A DNA stretch of 64,000 nucleotides from Thalassobaculum_A sp040219615. Lineage in GTDB: Bacteria; Pseudomonadota; Alphaproteobacteria; Thalassobaculales; Thalassobaculaceae. The stretch lies in the NCBI RefSeq assembly GCF_040219615.1, contig NZ_JAVJSE010000038.1, positions 372,001 through 436,000 of the forward strand. Reading direction: 5' to 3'. The notes under the pieces were generated by a model that saw only the letters and a list, made by a program, of their open reading frames with translations, was not told the DNA's origin and searched no databases. Every line of letters starts with the position of its first letter. The stretch's first letter is position 1. The translations under genes and the position numbers were made by a program. Of the stretch, positions 16,369 through 25,279 are shown one piece after another.

Positions 16369-16856
16369 CGGAAGATGCTCCGCAGGCGGGATTCGTAGCG
16401 CGCGATGATGCTCGCCACCACCTCGTCCGGGTCGGGGGCGTGGAGGCAGTGCACTAGCAACGTCCGGCGGACCGGGTCGTGGTCGACGGTCAGGGTTCCC
16501 GGCGTCATGGTGATGGTCCCCGCCAGCACCGTCACGGCTTCCGGCGATTCCAGCTCGATCGGGACGACGACGAAGCAGGACTGCAAGTCCTCCGGCCGCC
16601 GGAACAGCACCAGGCGGGCGACCTGGACATTGGATACGACGATGTCCCAGAGCACGACCAGCAGGTACTCGGCGATCATGCGCGGGTTCCGCACGCGCGG
16701 CCGGTCGGGCCAGTAGACGCTGGTGAACTTCGGCACCGCGACGCCGACGATCATGGCAAGCACGATCGCACCCGGCGTCGGCTCGTTGGCCAGCAGAATC
16801 CAGACGACCGCGATGGTGGCGCTCAGCAGTGGGTGCGGAAAAAGGGCGGCGGTCAC
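16365..16856 (-). CDS. mrpE: Mrp-type Na+/H+ antiporter subunit E
   Basis: 163 residues. The N-terminal half has membrane segments and the conserved WPDRPRVRNPRMIAEYLL stretch; the cytoplasmic C-terminal half contains TITMTPGTLTVD, the hallmark of MnhE/PhaE. It is an assembly and stability subunit of the Mrp complex. One base separates it from mrpD. Confidence 0.93.
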   Translation of the reverse strand: MTAALFPHPLLSATIAVVWILLANEPTPGAIVLAMIVGVAVPKFTSVYWPDRPRVRNPRMIAEYLLVVLWDIVVSNVQVARLVLFRRPEDLQSCFVVVPIELESPEAVTVLAGTITMTPGTLTVDHDPVRRTLLVHCLHAPDPDEVVASIIARYESRLRSIFR

Positions 16857-16857
16857 G

Positions 16858-18381
16858 TCACGACTCCGGGGACGACGCGGCAGGGGCGACGGCGCGGATG
16901 TAGAGCTCGCGGTCGAGAAGCTCGGCGGCGGTGGCGTCGGTCGCCTCCAGCACCGCGCCGCCCAGGGCGCTCAGGACGGCGGTTCCAGCGACCAGCGCCG
17001 CAACCACCAGGCCGGCGCGCCGCGCCGCCGGCCGCGCCGTATCGGATCGCGAGACCGCGCTCCCCGCCTTCCAGAACACCGTGCTGCCGGCGCGCACGAA
17101 GCCGACGAGGAGCAGCACGCCGGTACCGAGGATGACGGCCCAGGCGAGGACCGCGTCATCGGTGCCGCGCAACCCGTCCAGTATCGCGACCTTGCCGACG
17201 AAGCCGGACAGCGGCGGCATCCCGACCATTGCCATGCCGCACAGGAAGAACAGGCCGCCGAGCATCAGCGCCTGCGGCACCGGCGCCTCCGGCAGCAACC
17301 GATCGGCGACGCGACCGCGACCGGCAGCCACGAGGTCCACCAGCAGGAACAGGGCAGCGCCGATCAGGCAACTGTGCAGCAGGTAGTAGAGCGCGGCCGA
17401 GATCTGCTCGGCACCGAGGCCGGCGGCAGCGAGGAGCAGCGTCCCCATCGAGGCCACGGTCGAGTACGAGGCGAGCTGCAGCATGCTGCGGCTGCCCAGC
17501 ACGCCGATCGCGCCGGCCACAAGCGTCACGGCCGCCGCCGGGACGAGGAGGTCCTGCAACGTGCCGGAGATCCCGGCGGCGTCCCCGGCGAACACCAGGG
17601 TGTGCATGCGGATGATCGCGTAGGCGCCAACCTTCGTCAGCACGGCGAACAACGCGGTCGCCGGGGCGGCGCCTGCCGAATAGGCGCTGGGCAGCCACCA
17701 GTGGAACGGCACCAGGGCGCATTTCACCGCGAAGACCACGAACAGCAGCAGCGCGCCGACGCGCAGGAGCGCGTGATCCTGCGCCGGCAGCGCCGCCACC
17801 CGGACGGCAAGGTCGGCCATGTTGAGGGTGCCGGTGATGCCGTACAGCAGGCCGACGGCGAACAGGAAGATCGTCGAGGCGATCAGGTTGACCGCCGCAT
17901 ACTGGAAGCCGCTCTTCAGCCGCCAGGCGCCGCCGCCGTGCAGCACGAGGCCGTAAGAGGCGATCAGCAGCACTTCGAAGAACACGAAGAGGTTGAAGAT
18001 GTCGCCGGTCAGGAAGGCGCCATTGATACCCAGCAGCTGGAAATGGAACAGCGTATGGAAATGTGCGCCGCGGCGGTCCCAGCCGATGATGGCGTACAGC
18101 ACCGCAGCGAGCGCAATCGCCGAAGCCGCAAGCAGCATCAGGGCGGACAGCCGGTCGAGCACCACGACGATGCCGAAGGGTGCAGGCCAATCACCGACGG
18201 CATAGGCCTGCGGCCCCTGCTGAGCCATGCCCCACAGGGCGACGCTGATACCAGCGAGCGCCAGCACCGAGGCGACCGAGACCACCCGCCGCGACACGAC
18301 CGATTCGCGCGGCAGGAACAGCAGCAGAACCGCAGTCAGGGCCGGCAGCACGACCGGCACGATGATCCAGTGGTTGACCAT
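16858..18381 (-). CDS. mrpD: Mrp-type Na+/H+ antiporter subunit D (complex I NuoM/N-like)
   Basis: About 507 residues and 14 membrane segments, related to the proton-translocating subunits of NADH dehydrogenase. Visible family features are HTLFHFQLLGINGAFLTGD, the FFEVLLIASY segment with its membrane glutamate, and the KCALVPFHWWLPSAYSAG lysine motif of the ion channel. The start ATG at 18381 overlaps the mrpC stop (ATGA); the longer open frame upstream is arginine-rich and not membrane-like. Confidence 0.94.
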   Translation of the reverse strand: MVNHWIIVPVVLPALTAVLLLFLPRESVVSRRVVSVASVLALAGISVALWGMAQQGPQAYAVGDWPAPFGIVVVLDRLSALMLLAASAIALAAVLYAIIGWDRRGAHFHTLFHFQLLGINGAFLTGDIFNLFVFFEVLLIASYGLVLHGGGAWRLKSGFQYAAVNLIASTIFLFAVGLLYGITGTLNMADLAVRVAALPAQDHALLRVGALLLFVVFAVKCALVPFHWWLPSAYSAGAAPATALFAVLTKVGAYAIIRMHTLVFAGDAAGISGTLQDLLVPAAAVTLVAGAIGVLGSRSMLQLASYSTVASMGTLLLAAAGLGAEQISAALYYLLHSCLIGAALFLLVDLVAAGRGRVADRLLPEAPVPQALMLGGLFFLCGMAMVGMPPLSGFVGKVAILDGLRGTDDAVLAWAVILGTGVLLLVGFVRAGSTVFWKAGSAVSRSDTARPAARRAGLVVAALVAGTAVLSALGGAVLEATDATAAELLDRELYIRAVAPAASSPES

Positions 18382-18761
18382 CAGTCCTTCCGCGCCTCCG
18401 TACCGAGGTGCCGCGGACCGAAGCCGCGGACCATGTCGGCCTCGCGGATTGCGGAATCGTCGGTGCCGGTATCGAGGAATCCGCGCAGCGCCAGCACCAC
18501 GACAAGGGCGGTCATCCCAAAGGAGATGACGATCGCGGTCAGCACCAGGGCCTGCGGCAGCGGATCCGAATACGGCGCCCCGCCGTCGGTCAGGACCGGC
18601 GGACGGTCGATCGTCAGCCGGCCCATCGCGAACAGGAACAGGTTGACGCCGTAGGACAGCAGGGTCAGGCCGACGACCACCGTCAGCGTGCGCCGCCGCA
18701 GCACCAGGTAGACGCCGGCACCGGTGAGAATCCCGATTGCGGAGGCGACGAGCATTTCCAT
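18381..18761 (-). CDS. mrpC: Mrp-type Na+/H+ antiporter subunit C (NuoK-like)
   Basis: 126 residues and three membrane segments, related to NuoK. VGLTLLSYGVNLFLFAMG and DPLPQALVLTAIVISFGMTA match the conserved MnhC/PhaC helices. Both ends overlap the neighbouring genes by four-base ATGA junctions, so A, C and D are translated in series. Confidence 0.94.
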   Translation of the reverse strand: MEMLVASAIGILTGAGVYLVLRRRTLTVVVGLTLLSYGVNLFLFAMGRLTIDRPPVLTDGGAPYSDPLPQALVLTAIVISFGMTALVVVLALRGFLDTGTDDSAIREADMVRGFGPRHLGTEARKD

Positions 18762-21625
18762 CAGACGCGCTCCTCCTCCTCGATCCTGACAGGCCGGGCC
18801 GGAATCGGCCTGCGCTCGCCCGCCGCAGGGCGGTCATCCGCCGGTCTGCGGTCGCCGATGCTCTCGACGGCCGCGATGGTCGCCAGCGCCAGCAGGACCG
18901 TCCCTACCACGACCAGGAACACCCCGAGGTCGAAGAGCAGCACCGACGCGAGCTCGACGTCACCGATCAGCGGAATGTGGACATGTCCGTGCGTGCTGGT
19001 CAGGAACGGATGGCCGAACGCCCAGGAACCGACCCCGGTCAGGCCGGCAAGCAGCACGCCGGCGGCAATCATGCGTTGCGGGTCGAAGTGGAAGCGCTCG
19101 TCCGCCCAGGCATAGCCGCTGGCGACGTACTGCATGATGAAGGCGATGCCGACGACGATGCCCGCAATGAAGCCGCCACCCGGCAAATTGTGGCCACGCA
19201 GGAAGATGTACACGCCGGCCGTCAGCACCAACGGCAGCAGCAGCCGGGTCGTGACCACCAGCATGATCGGATGGGCGGATCCGGTGCGGTAGCTCGGCGC
19301 CCGCGCCGCCCAGCCCGCCGCCCGGCGAGCCTTGGCACTCAGTTCCAGCAGCGCGAAGATCACCAGGGCGGCAATCCCGAGCACGATGATCTCGCCGAAG
19401 GTGTCGTAGCCGCGGAAGTCGACCAGGATCACGTTCACGACATTGGTGCCGCCGCCGCCCGGCCTGGCCTGTGCGAGGTGGTAGTCGGAGATCGGCACGT
19501 AGTCCCGCGTCAGCACCGCAAAGGCCAGCAGCCCGGCGCCGAGCCCCGATGCTCCCGCGAGGCCGGCATGCGCCATACGCAGCGGCGCGCCGGTCTCGCG
19601 CGGCGTCGTCTTGGGCAGCAGGTTCAGAGCCAACAGCAGCAGGATGGTGGTCACGACCTCGACCGAGATCTGTGTCAGCGCCAGGTCGGGCGCGGAGAAG
19701 TGCAGGAATGTCAGCGAGACCACAAGTCCGGCAACGGCGGTGACCAGCAGCAGCAGCAACCGGTCCCGATGCCGAACGACGGCAATGCCGCAGGCCACCG
19801 CCAGGACGCCCCAACCGACGACGGCAGGAAGGCTGGGCTCGAGCATCGCTCGCGTACCGGCGCCGTGCGGACCGGTGAGGAAGCCGAAGACGCCGAGAGC
19901 GACGGTGGCGAGCATGATGACGAGCGCGTAGCGCGTGAGGTCCTCATTCTGCAGCGTCCGCACGAGCGCCTGCGACGCGGCGGCCCCGCCGCGCACGCTG
20001 GCGTCGAATATCGCCTTGGCCTCGGGCCGGGGCAGTGCGATGCGGATCCGGTCGATCGGTGAGTACACGACGAGGATGGCCACGCCGCCGAGCAGGGCAG
20101 CAACGCTCATGCCGAGCGCGGGCGTGAGGCCGTGCCAGAGCGCCAGCTGGAACTCCGGAAGGTCGCCGCCAACCACCGCCGCCGCCACGACTTCCACCAG
20201 CGGCTGCGCCAGTGCAGGCCAGAGGCCAAGGACGATCGCCGGTACGACCAGGACCGCGACCGGCAGCCACATGCCGGCCGGCGGGTCATGCGGATGTGCG
20301 TCGACCGGATGCCGCTCCTCGCCGAAGAACACCATCCCCGCCAGCCGGGCCGAGTAGGCCACCGAGAACAGGGCACCCAGGGTGGCAAGCAGCGGCACCA
20401 GCCAGGCTTGCCCGGCGTAGACCGCGTGAGATGCCGATTCGAGCATCATCTCCTTGGAGACGAAGCCGTTCAGCAACGGCACCCCGGCCATCGCGGCCGC
20501 GGCCGTGACCGCCAGCGCCGCGGTCACCGGCATGGCCCGCCGCAGGCCGCCGAGCCGCGCCATGCTGCGGGTGCCGGTCTCGTGGTCGACGATACCGGCG
20601 CTCATGAACAGGGCGGCCTTGAACAATGCGTGGTTCAGGATGTGCAGGACGGCGGCCACGGCCGCCATCTTGGTGCCGAACCCGAGCAGCATGGTGATCA
20701 GCCCGAGATGGCTGACCGTGGAGTAGGCGAGCACCGCCTTCAGGTCGTCCTTGAAGATCGCGATCCAGGCGCCGACGAGCATGGTCGCCAGGCCGATCGG
20801 CGCGACTGTCAGGAACCATGCCTCGGTCTCGCCGAACACCGGCCACAGCCGCGCCAGCAGGAAGATCCCGGCCTTCACCATGGTAGCGGAGTGCAGGTAG
20901 GCAGACACCGGCGTCGGCGCCGCCATGGCGTGCGGCAGCCAGAAGTGAAACGGGAACTGCGCCGACTTGGTGAAGGCGCCGAGCAGGATCAGCGCCAGTG
21001 CCGGGCCGAACAGCGGCGACGACTGCACCGCGTCGGCACGGCCGATGATCTCGCTGAGCTCGTAGGTGCCGGCGATGCCGCCCAGCAGCAGCACGCCCGC
21101 GAACAAGGCGAGGCCGCCGCCGCCGGTGATGGCCAGCGCCATCCGCGCGCCCTGCCGCGACTCCGCCAGATGGTTCCAGTAGCCGATCAGCAGGAAGGAG
21201 GAGAGGCTCGTCAGTTCCCAGAACACCAGCATCAGAATGATGTTGTCGCTCAGCACGATGCCGAGCATCGCCCCCTGGAACAGCAGCAGGGAGGCGAAGA
21301 ACCGTCCGGGCGGATCGGACGGGGCGAGGTAGTACCGGCCATAAACGATGACCAGCACGCCCATGATGAGGATCAGCGCCGCGAAGAACAGGCCGAGCCC
21401 GTCGACGAAGAACGACAGTGCGAGACCGATCTGCGGGATCCATGGCACATGGAAGCCCACCGGCTCGCCGCGCATCACCGCCGGGGCGACCGACAGCAGC
21501 ACCGTCAGCGCCGCGAGGCTCGCGGTCGCGGCGACCGCCGCGCACCCTGCCCGGCCCTGGCGGCCGGCGAGCGCCGGAAGCACCGCCCCGAGTGTCGGGA
21601 TCAACACGACCAGAGGCACGTACAT
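18761..21625 (-). CDS. mrpA: Mrp-type Na+/H+ antiporter fused subunits A and B
   Basis: 954 residues, the large fused form. Residues about 1-600 are the NuoL-like ion-translocating core, with the GRYYLAPSD, YWNHLAESRQGARMAL and KSAQFPFHFWLPHAM motifs (lysine in the channel). About 640-760 is the MrpA C-terminal extension. About 800-935 is an MnhB domain with LRGHNLPGGGFIAG. The complex exchanges cytoplasmic Na+ for protons and supports salt and alkali tolerance. First gene of A(B)-C-D-E-F-G, read leftward. It may share a transcript with the small ORF at 21738-21944. Confidence 0.94.
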   Translation of the reverse strand: MYVPLVVLIPTLGAVLPALAGRQGRAGCAAVAATASLAALTVLLSVAPAVMRGEPVGFHVPWIPQIGLALSFFVDGLGLFFAALILIMGVLVIVYGRYYLAPSDPPGRFFASLLLFQGAMLGIVLSDNIILMLVFWELTSLSSFLLIGYWNHLAESRQGARMALAITGGGGLALFAGVLLLGGIAGTYELSEIIGRADAVQSSPLFGPALALILLGAFTKSAQFPFHFWLPHAMAAPTPVSAYLHSATMVKAGIFLLARLWPVFGETEAWFLTVAPIGLATMLVGAWIAIFKDDLKAVLAYSTVSHLGLITMLLGFGTKMAAVAAVLHILNHALFKAALFMSAGIVDHETGTRSMARLGGLRRAMPVTAALAVTAAAAMAGVPLLNGFVSKEMMLESASHAVYAGQAWLVPLLATLGALFSVAYSARLAGMVFFGEERHPVDAHPHDPPAGMWLPVAVLVVPAIVLGLWPALAQPLVEVVAAAVVGGDLPEFQLALWHGLTPALGMSVAALLGGVAILVVYSPIDRIRIALPRPEAKAIFDASVRGGAAASQALVRTLQNEDLTRYALVIMLATVALGVFGFLTGPHGAGTRAMLEPSLPAVVGWGVLAVACGIAVVRHRDRLLLLLVTAVAGLVVSLTFLHFSAPDLALTQISVEVVTTILLLLALNLLPKTTPRETGAPLRMAHAGLAGASGLGAGLLAFAVLTRDYVPISDYHLAQARPGGGGTNVVNVILVDFRGYDTFGEIIVLGIAALVIFALLELSAKARRAAGWAARAPSYRTGSAHPIMLVVTTRLLLPLVLTAGVYIFLRGHNLPGGGFIAGIVVGIAFIMQYVASGYAWADERFHFDPQRMIAAGVLLAGLTGVGSWAFGHPFLTSTHGHVHIPLIGDVELASVLLFDLGVFLVVVGTVLLALATIAAVESIGDRRPADDRPAAGERRPIPARPVRIEEEERV

Positions 21626-21737
21626 TCGTTTTGTTGCTCGCCTTGCCGAAGTCGACGGTGACCAGGGACCCTTGCGCGCCCGCGTCCTTGGAGCGCGCCC
21701 GATTGCCCCCGGCGCCAGTTGCCGGTGGGATCCAGGC

Positions 21738-21944
21738 TTATTGGAGGACAGAGATCAGGAGGATGGCCCCCAGTATGAGTGCCGCCGGAATCGTCCAGTT
21801 GCGCTCGATGTCATTGATAATCGATAGAACAACCGGCCTGCGCTCACTCGATCTCCCGTCATCCTTCGCAAAACCCCCGTCGGACTCCGCAGGTACCTGC
21901 TGTTCTTGATCGGGGTTCGACGCGTACTTCCATTGATCAGCCAT
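21738..21944 (-). CDS. Small tail-anchored hypothetical protein before the Mrp operon
   Basis: 68 residues: a hydrophilic, charged N-terminal 45 residues, then one membrane segment (WTIPAALILGAILLISVLQ) at the very C-terminus. The ribosome site is weak and I recognise no family. It lies between mrpA and the divergent histidine kinase, on the mrp strand and 112 bp upstream of mrpA, so it could be the first gene of that transcript. If it is not real, this gap is about 520 bp of regulatory DNA with no other visible gene. Confidence 0.45.
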   Translation of the reverse strand: MADQWKYASNPDQEQQVPAESDGGFAKDDGRSSERRPVVLSIINDIERNWTIPAALILGAILLISVLQ

Positions 21945-22144
21945 TCCAGATCATCCGCCGGCATGTCGCGATGACCGCTCGGTTTTGCGATCGTCATTGA
22001 AAGTCAGTTGGAAGGTGGTGGTCGGCAAGCTGTGGCTGTCACCCTGGCGAGAGTCCGTCCGTGCACAACCGCCGGCGCTACTCCCTCCGTAGAAGCCCTC
22101 TAGTGCATTACCGTCGGGATGAACCGATATGCGGGGTAAGCGCG

Positions 22145-23755
22145 GTGCTGGATGGGAATCGAGACAACAGGGGCTGGACCTTCGTGCGGATCGCCATTGC
22201 CTGGCCACTCTGGATCGCGGCGTATGTGGCGCTCGACTACGTGAGCTTCATCGACTCGTACCGCGGCCTGGCGATCACCCCCTGGAACCCCTCGGCCGGC
22301 CTGGCCGTGGCCCTGGTGCTGCTGCGCGGACTGCCGAGTGCGCCGGTGGCGCTCGTGGCGCCTGTTCTGGCCGGGATACTGGTGCGCGGCGGCATGGTGC
22401 CGGCCTCGGTGCATCTCGTGGAGGGCTTGCTGTTCGGCGGCAGCTACCTGATCGCAGGCCTTCTCGGGCGGCGCAGCGCCGCGCTCGACACGCGCCTCCA
22501 GACGCCGCGCCACACGCTGCTGCTGATGGCGACGGCGCTCGGCGCCAGTGCGATGGCGGCGTTCAGTTACGACGCGGTGCTGATCCTGGCCGGCATACTG
22601 GAGCCGGACGAGATCCCCGACGCCTTCCTGCGCTTCTTCGTCGGCGACCTGATCGGTATGCTCATCGTCACGCCGGCGTTGCTGCTGCTGTTCCACAGGC
22701 GGCTGCCGACGCCGGGCTGGGAGGTGGTCGCGCCGATCGCAACGATGGTGCTGGCCTTCGGCGCGATCTTCGCTGTCCCGCATGCTCGCGAGTTTCAGCT
22801 GTTCTACCTGCTGTTCGTGCCGCTGCTGTGGTTCTCGTTCCGGGATGGCATTGCGGGGGCTGCGATCGCGCTGTGCCTGATCCAGGTCGGCCTGATCGTC
22901 GCTGTCTCCCTGCGCCGGGACGCCCTGGCCGACCTCGTCTCCTTCCAGATGCTGATGATCTCGCTCGCCGCGACCGGGCTGGTCTTCGGCAGCCTCATCG
23001 ATCAGCAGCGGGCTGCGGCGCTGCGGTTGCGCCAGCAGCAAATGGCTCTCGGCCGGGCGCTGCGCCTGCGGTCAATGGGTGAGGTCGCGACCTCGATCGC
23101 GCATCAGATCAACCAGCCGATCACCTCGATCAGGACTTATGCCGGCCTCGCCCGCGAGGCGCTGCAGGCCGGCAAGTTGGACGACGCCGCCGACACGATC
23201 GCCCGCATCCGCGCCGAGTGCGATCGTGCGGGATCAATCGTCCATTCGACCAGGAACCTGGTTCGACGGGAGACGGTTCAGCCGCGACTGGTACGGGTGG
23301 ATGAACTGCTGGCGGACGTGCGCGGCCTGCTGGTCGACCGGCTCGGCAGCGTGCACTTGGCGGTCGACCTGTCGCCGGAAGCCAGGACGGTGTTCTGCGA
23401 TCCGGTCCAGGTCGAGCAGGCGCTGTACAACATCCTGGACAACGCCATCGACGCGGTCGAGACCACCGGTCTCCATGGAGAGGTATCGGTCACGGTGGAC
23501 TCGGACGGGCAGACCGTCGAATTCACGGTGGCCGACTCCGGCCCCGGCTTCGCTCCGGGGATCCTGGACTACGGGGTGACGCCGCTTGTCACGACGAAGG
23601 CCAATGGAACCGGCATAGGCCTGTCGGTCGCGCGCTCGGTAGCCGAGGTTCACGGCGGGTCCCTGGCGATAACCAGCGGTGCCACAGGAACGATCGTAAG
23701 ATTGCGCATAGCCCAGATCGGATTGAAGACAGATGAGCACGGTAGCACTCGTTGA
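22145..23755 (+). CDS. MASE1-type membrane sensor histidine kinase
   Basis: About 536 residues from a GTG at 22145; GTGs at 22061 and 22184 are also possible. The N-terminal 280 residues are a multi-spanning MASE1-like sensor, recognisable from LAITPWNPSAGLAVALVLLRG. Then follow a coiled linker rich in R and Q, phosphoacceptor His about 320 in SIAHQINQPI, the N box LYNILDNAIDAVE, DSGPGF and GTGIGLSVA. The H-box type is that of FixL/DctB kinases. It overlaps the FixJ-type regulator by 23 bases. Its position beside the symporter and the Mrp operon suggests it may control one of them; no direct evidence. Confidence 0.9.
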   Translation: MLDGNRDNRGWTFVRIAIAWPLWIAAYVALDYVSFIDSYRGLAITPWNPSAGLAVALVLLRGLPSAPVALVAPVLAGILVRGGMVPASVHLVEGLLFGGSYLIAGLLGRRSAALDTRLQTPRHTLLLMATALGASAMAAFSYDAVLILAGILEPDEIPDAFLRFFVGDLIGMLIVTPALLLLFHRRLPTPGWEVVAPIATMVLAFGAIFAVPHAREFQLFYLLFVPLLWFSFRDGIAGAAIALCLIQVGLIVAVSLRRDALADLVSFQMLMISLAATGLVFGSLIDQQRAAALRLRQQQMALGRALRLRSMGEVATSIAHQINQPITSIRTYAGLAREALQAGKLDDAADTIARIRAECDRAGSIVHSTRNLVRRETVQPRLVRVDELLADVRGLLVDRLGSVHLAVDLSPEARTVFCDPVQVEQALYNILDNAIDAVETTGLHGEVSVTVDSDGQTVEFTVADSGPGFAPGILDYGVTPLVTTKANGTGIGLSVARSVAEVHGGSLAITSGATGTIVRLRIAQIGLKTDEHGSTR

Positions 23756-24350
23756 CGATGATCCCGGCGTGCTGGATGCGTTGGGGACGCTGCTTGCCAG
23801 CCGGGGACATGCCGTGGATCGCTACGCCAACGCGACCGAGTTCCTGGCGGCGCCGCCGGCCTGTGGGTGCGTGCTCAGCGACGTTCGCATGCCGGGCCTG
23901 AACGGACTCGAACTGCTCGCGTCTCTGCAGGCAGCCGGCGACCCGCGGCCCGTCATCCTGCTGACGGCGCATGGCGACGTCGAGATGGCGGTGCGGGCGC
24001 TCAAGCAGGGTGCGTTCGATTTCATCGAGAAGCCCTTCGAGGAGGAGCGGCTGCTCGGTGCCGTCGCCAAGGCCGTCGAGGCCGGTCAGGCGACCGCGGT
24101 CCGAATGACGGAGCTCACGGACCTGCGGCAGCGCTACGAGACACTTTCGGACCGTCAGCGCGAGGTCATGTGGCTGGTGGTCGCCGGCTACGCCAACAAA
24201 GAGATCTCGGCTCGCCTCGGGATCAGCATCCGCACGGTGGAGACCTATCGCGCCTGGGCCTTCGAGAAAATGGGGGCGAAGACCCTGGCCGAGCTGGTGC
24301 GCCACGGCATCGCGCTCGAAGAGGCGCTCGGCGAGCGGGAGAAGCCCTGA
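23733..24350 (+). CDS. FixJ-type LuxR-family response regulator
   Basis: 205 residues. The receiver domain has D9-D10, phosphoacceptor Asp50 in LSDVRMPG, the T in LLTAHGD and the lysine in IEKPF. The DNA-binding domain (about 140-200) has LSDRQREVMWLVVAGYANKEIS and SIRTVETYRAWAFEKM, the LuxR/FixJ helix-turn-helix. Overlap with the kinase gene marks a cognate pair. Relatives activate genes for oxygen response or organic-acid use. Here the sensor is a membrane MASE1 protein rather than a heme PAS protein, so the signal differs from FixL. Confidence 0.92.
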   Translation: MSTVALVDDDPGVLDALGTLLASRGHAVDRYANATEFLAAPPACGCVLSDVRMPGLNGLELLASLQAAGDPRPVILLTAHGDVEMAVRALKQGAFDFIEKPFEEERLLGAVAKAVEAGQATAVRMTELTDLRQRYETLSDRQREVMWLVVAGYANKEISARLGISIRTVETYRAWAFEKMGAKTLAELVRHGIALEEALGEREKP

Positions 24351-24549
24351 CCCGACGCCGTGGCGCCCGTCTCTGCCCGGCGAAGGATTTCGACGGCACC
24401 CGGCAGCCGGTCTTCTGTGTCGAAAAGCGGCGTGCGTCGCAGCGCACCGCCAGCCTGCTTCCGTCCGGCCTCTGGAGCACGGCGTCCGGGTCCGTCTGCG
24501 CGTGCCGGTCGCACAGCGCCAGAGCCTTGGCCGAGCGGTCCCGCAGCAT
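24351..24549 (-). pseudogene. Candidate frameshifted small gene antisense in the 24.4-kb gap
   Basis: The 374-bp gap after the FixJ-type gene contains minus-strand coding texture split over two frames. From the ATG at 24549 one frame reads MLRDRSAKALALCDRH and then LQRPDGSRLAVRCDARRF with about 93 percent G/C at third positions. Near 24432, in a run of four T, it loses sense, while the next frame continues as FDTEDRLPGAVEILRRAE. One extra base in the T run would join them. I recognise no family, there is no ribosome site before the ATG, and the second frame runs on over the end of the regulator gene. It may be a decayed gene or a chance arrangement. The remaining 24550-24724 shows nothing. 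Confidence 0.35.
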
Positions 24550-24724
24550 GGTCGGCGGCTGGCGGTCCGGCGAGAGCGGAGCTGTATCGACGTCGGGGCT
24601 GGTGTCCCGCCGCCTGGCGATTAACAGCACGTTAGGAGCTTCGTGCGATTGTCGACACCGCGCGGCAGCCGCGCGCCGGTGCAGCCGCCCGGACAGACTT
24701 CGCCAAGGGTCGCCACGCAACGCC

Positions 24725-25279
24725 ATGATCAGCTTTCGAAGTCGCCTGTGCCAGTCACTCTACGAGTACTGGCTCGGTCTGCCGAAGCCGGCCGGTGGGA
24801 TCCTGCCGCTGAAGAGTGCGCTCGACCCGGCGGCGATTCCGCGGCTGCTGCCGCGCGTCGTGCTGCACGACCTGCGCCAGCCCGGGCGCTCGATCATCCG
24901 GCTTGCCGGTACCGGCATGGCCGCGCAGTACGGCTTCGACCCGTCCGGCCACGACTACATCCAGTACGTGGCGCCCGAGCGCCGGGAGTCGGCCCTGGGC
25001 GAACTGATCAAGGTCGCCGGCCATCCCTGCGGCATGAAGGTACTGATCGAGCAGATCCAGCCGTCCGGCGCGGGCATCGTCAGCGAGTCCGCCGGCTTTC
25101 CGTTCGAGTCGGATGACGGCGGCGGGCGCTTCCTGCTGTTCGTCGACGAACCGCTGGACCGGCCGAACTACTACGATCCCCTGCGCAAGCCGCTGGAGGT
25201 CCTGACCGTGCACGAACGCCTGTACATCGATATCGGCGCCGGCGTGCCGTCGGCAGCGACGGAGCCTCGCAAGGCCTAG
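24725..25279 (+). CDS. PAS_5-type PAS-domain protein
   Basis: 184 residues. The pattern YWLGLPKPAGGILPLKSALDPAAIPRLLPRVVLHD followed by RLAGTGMAAQYGFDPSG is that of the single-domain PAS_5 (DUF1488-like) proteins common in Alphaproteobacteria. Here the string is quoted only to residues 19 and beyond in part: key positions are the YWLGLP, IPRLLP and RLAGT motifs at about 14-19, 36-41 and 58-62. These proteins have no output domain and their ligand and role are unknown. Stop codons of this gene and the convergent next gene share the four bases CTAG. Confidence 0.75.
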   Translation: MISFRSRLCQSLYEYWLGLPKPAGGILPLKSALDPAAIPRLLPRVVLHDLRQPGRSIIRLAGTGMAAQYGFDPSGHDYIQYVAPERRESALGELIKVAGHPCGMKVLIEQIQPSGAGIVSESAGFPFESDDGGGRFLLFVDEPLDRPNYYDPLRKPLEVLTVHERLYIDIGAGVPSAATEPRKA

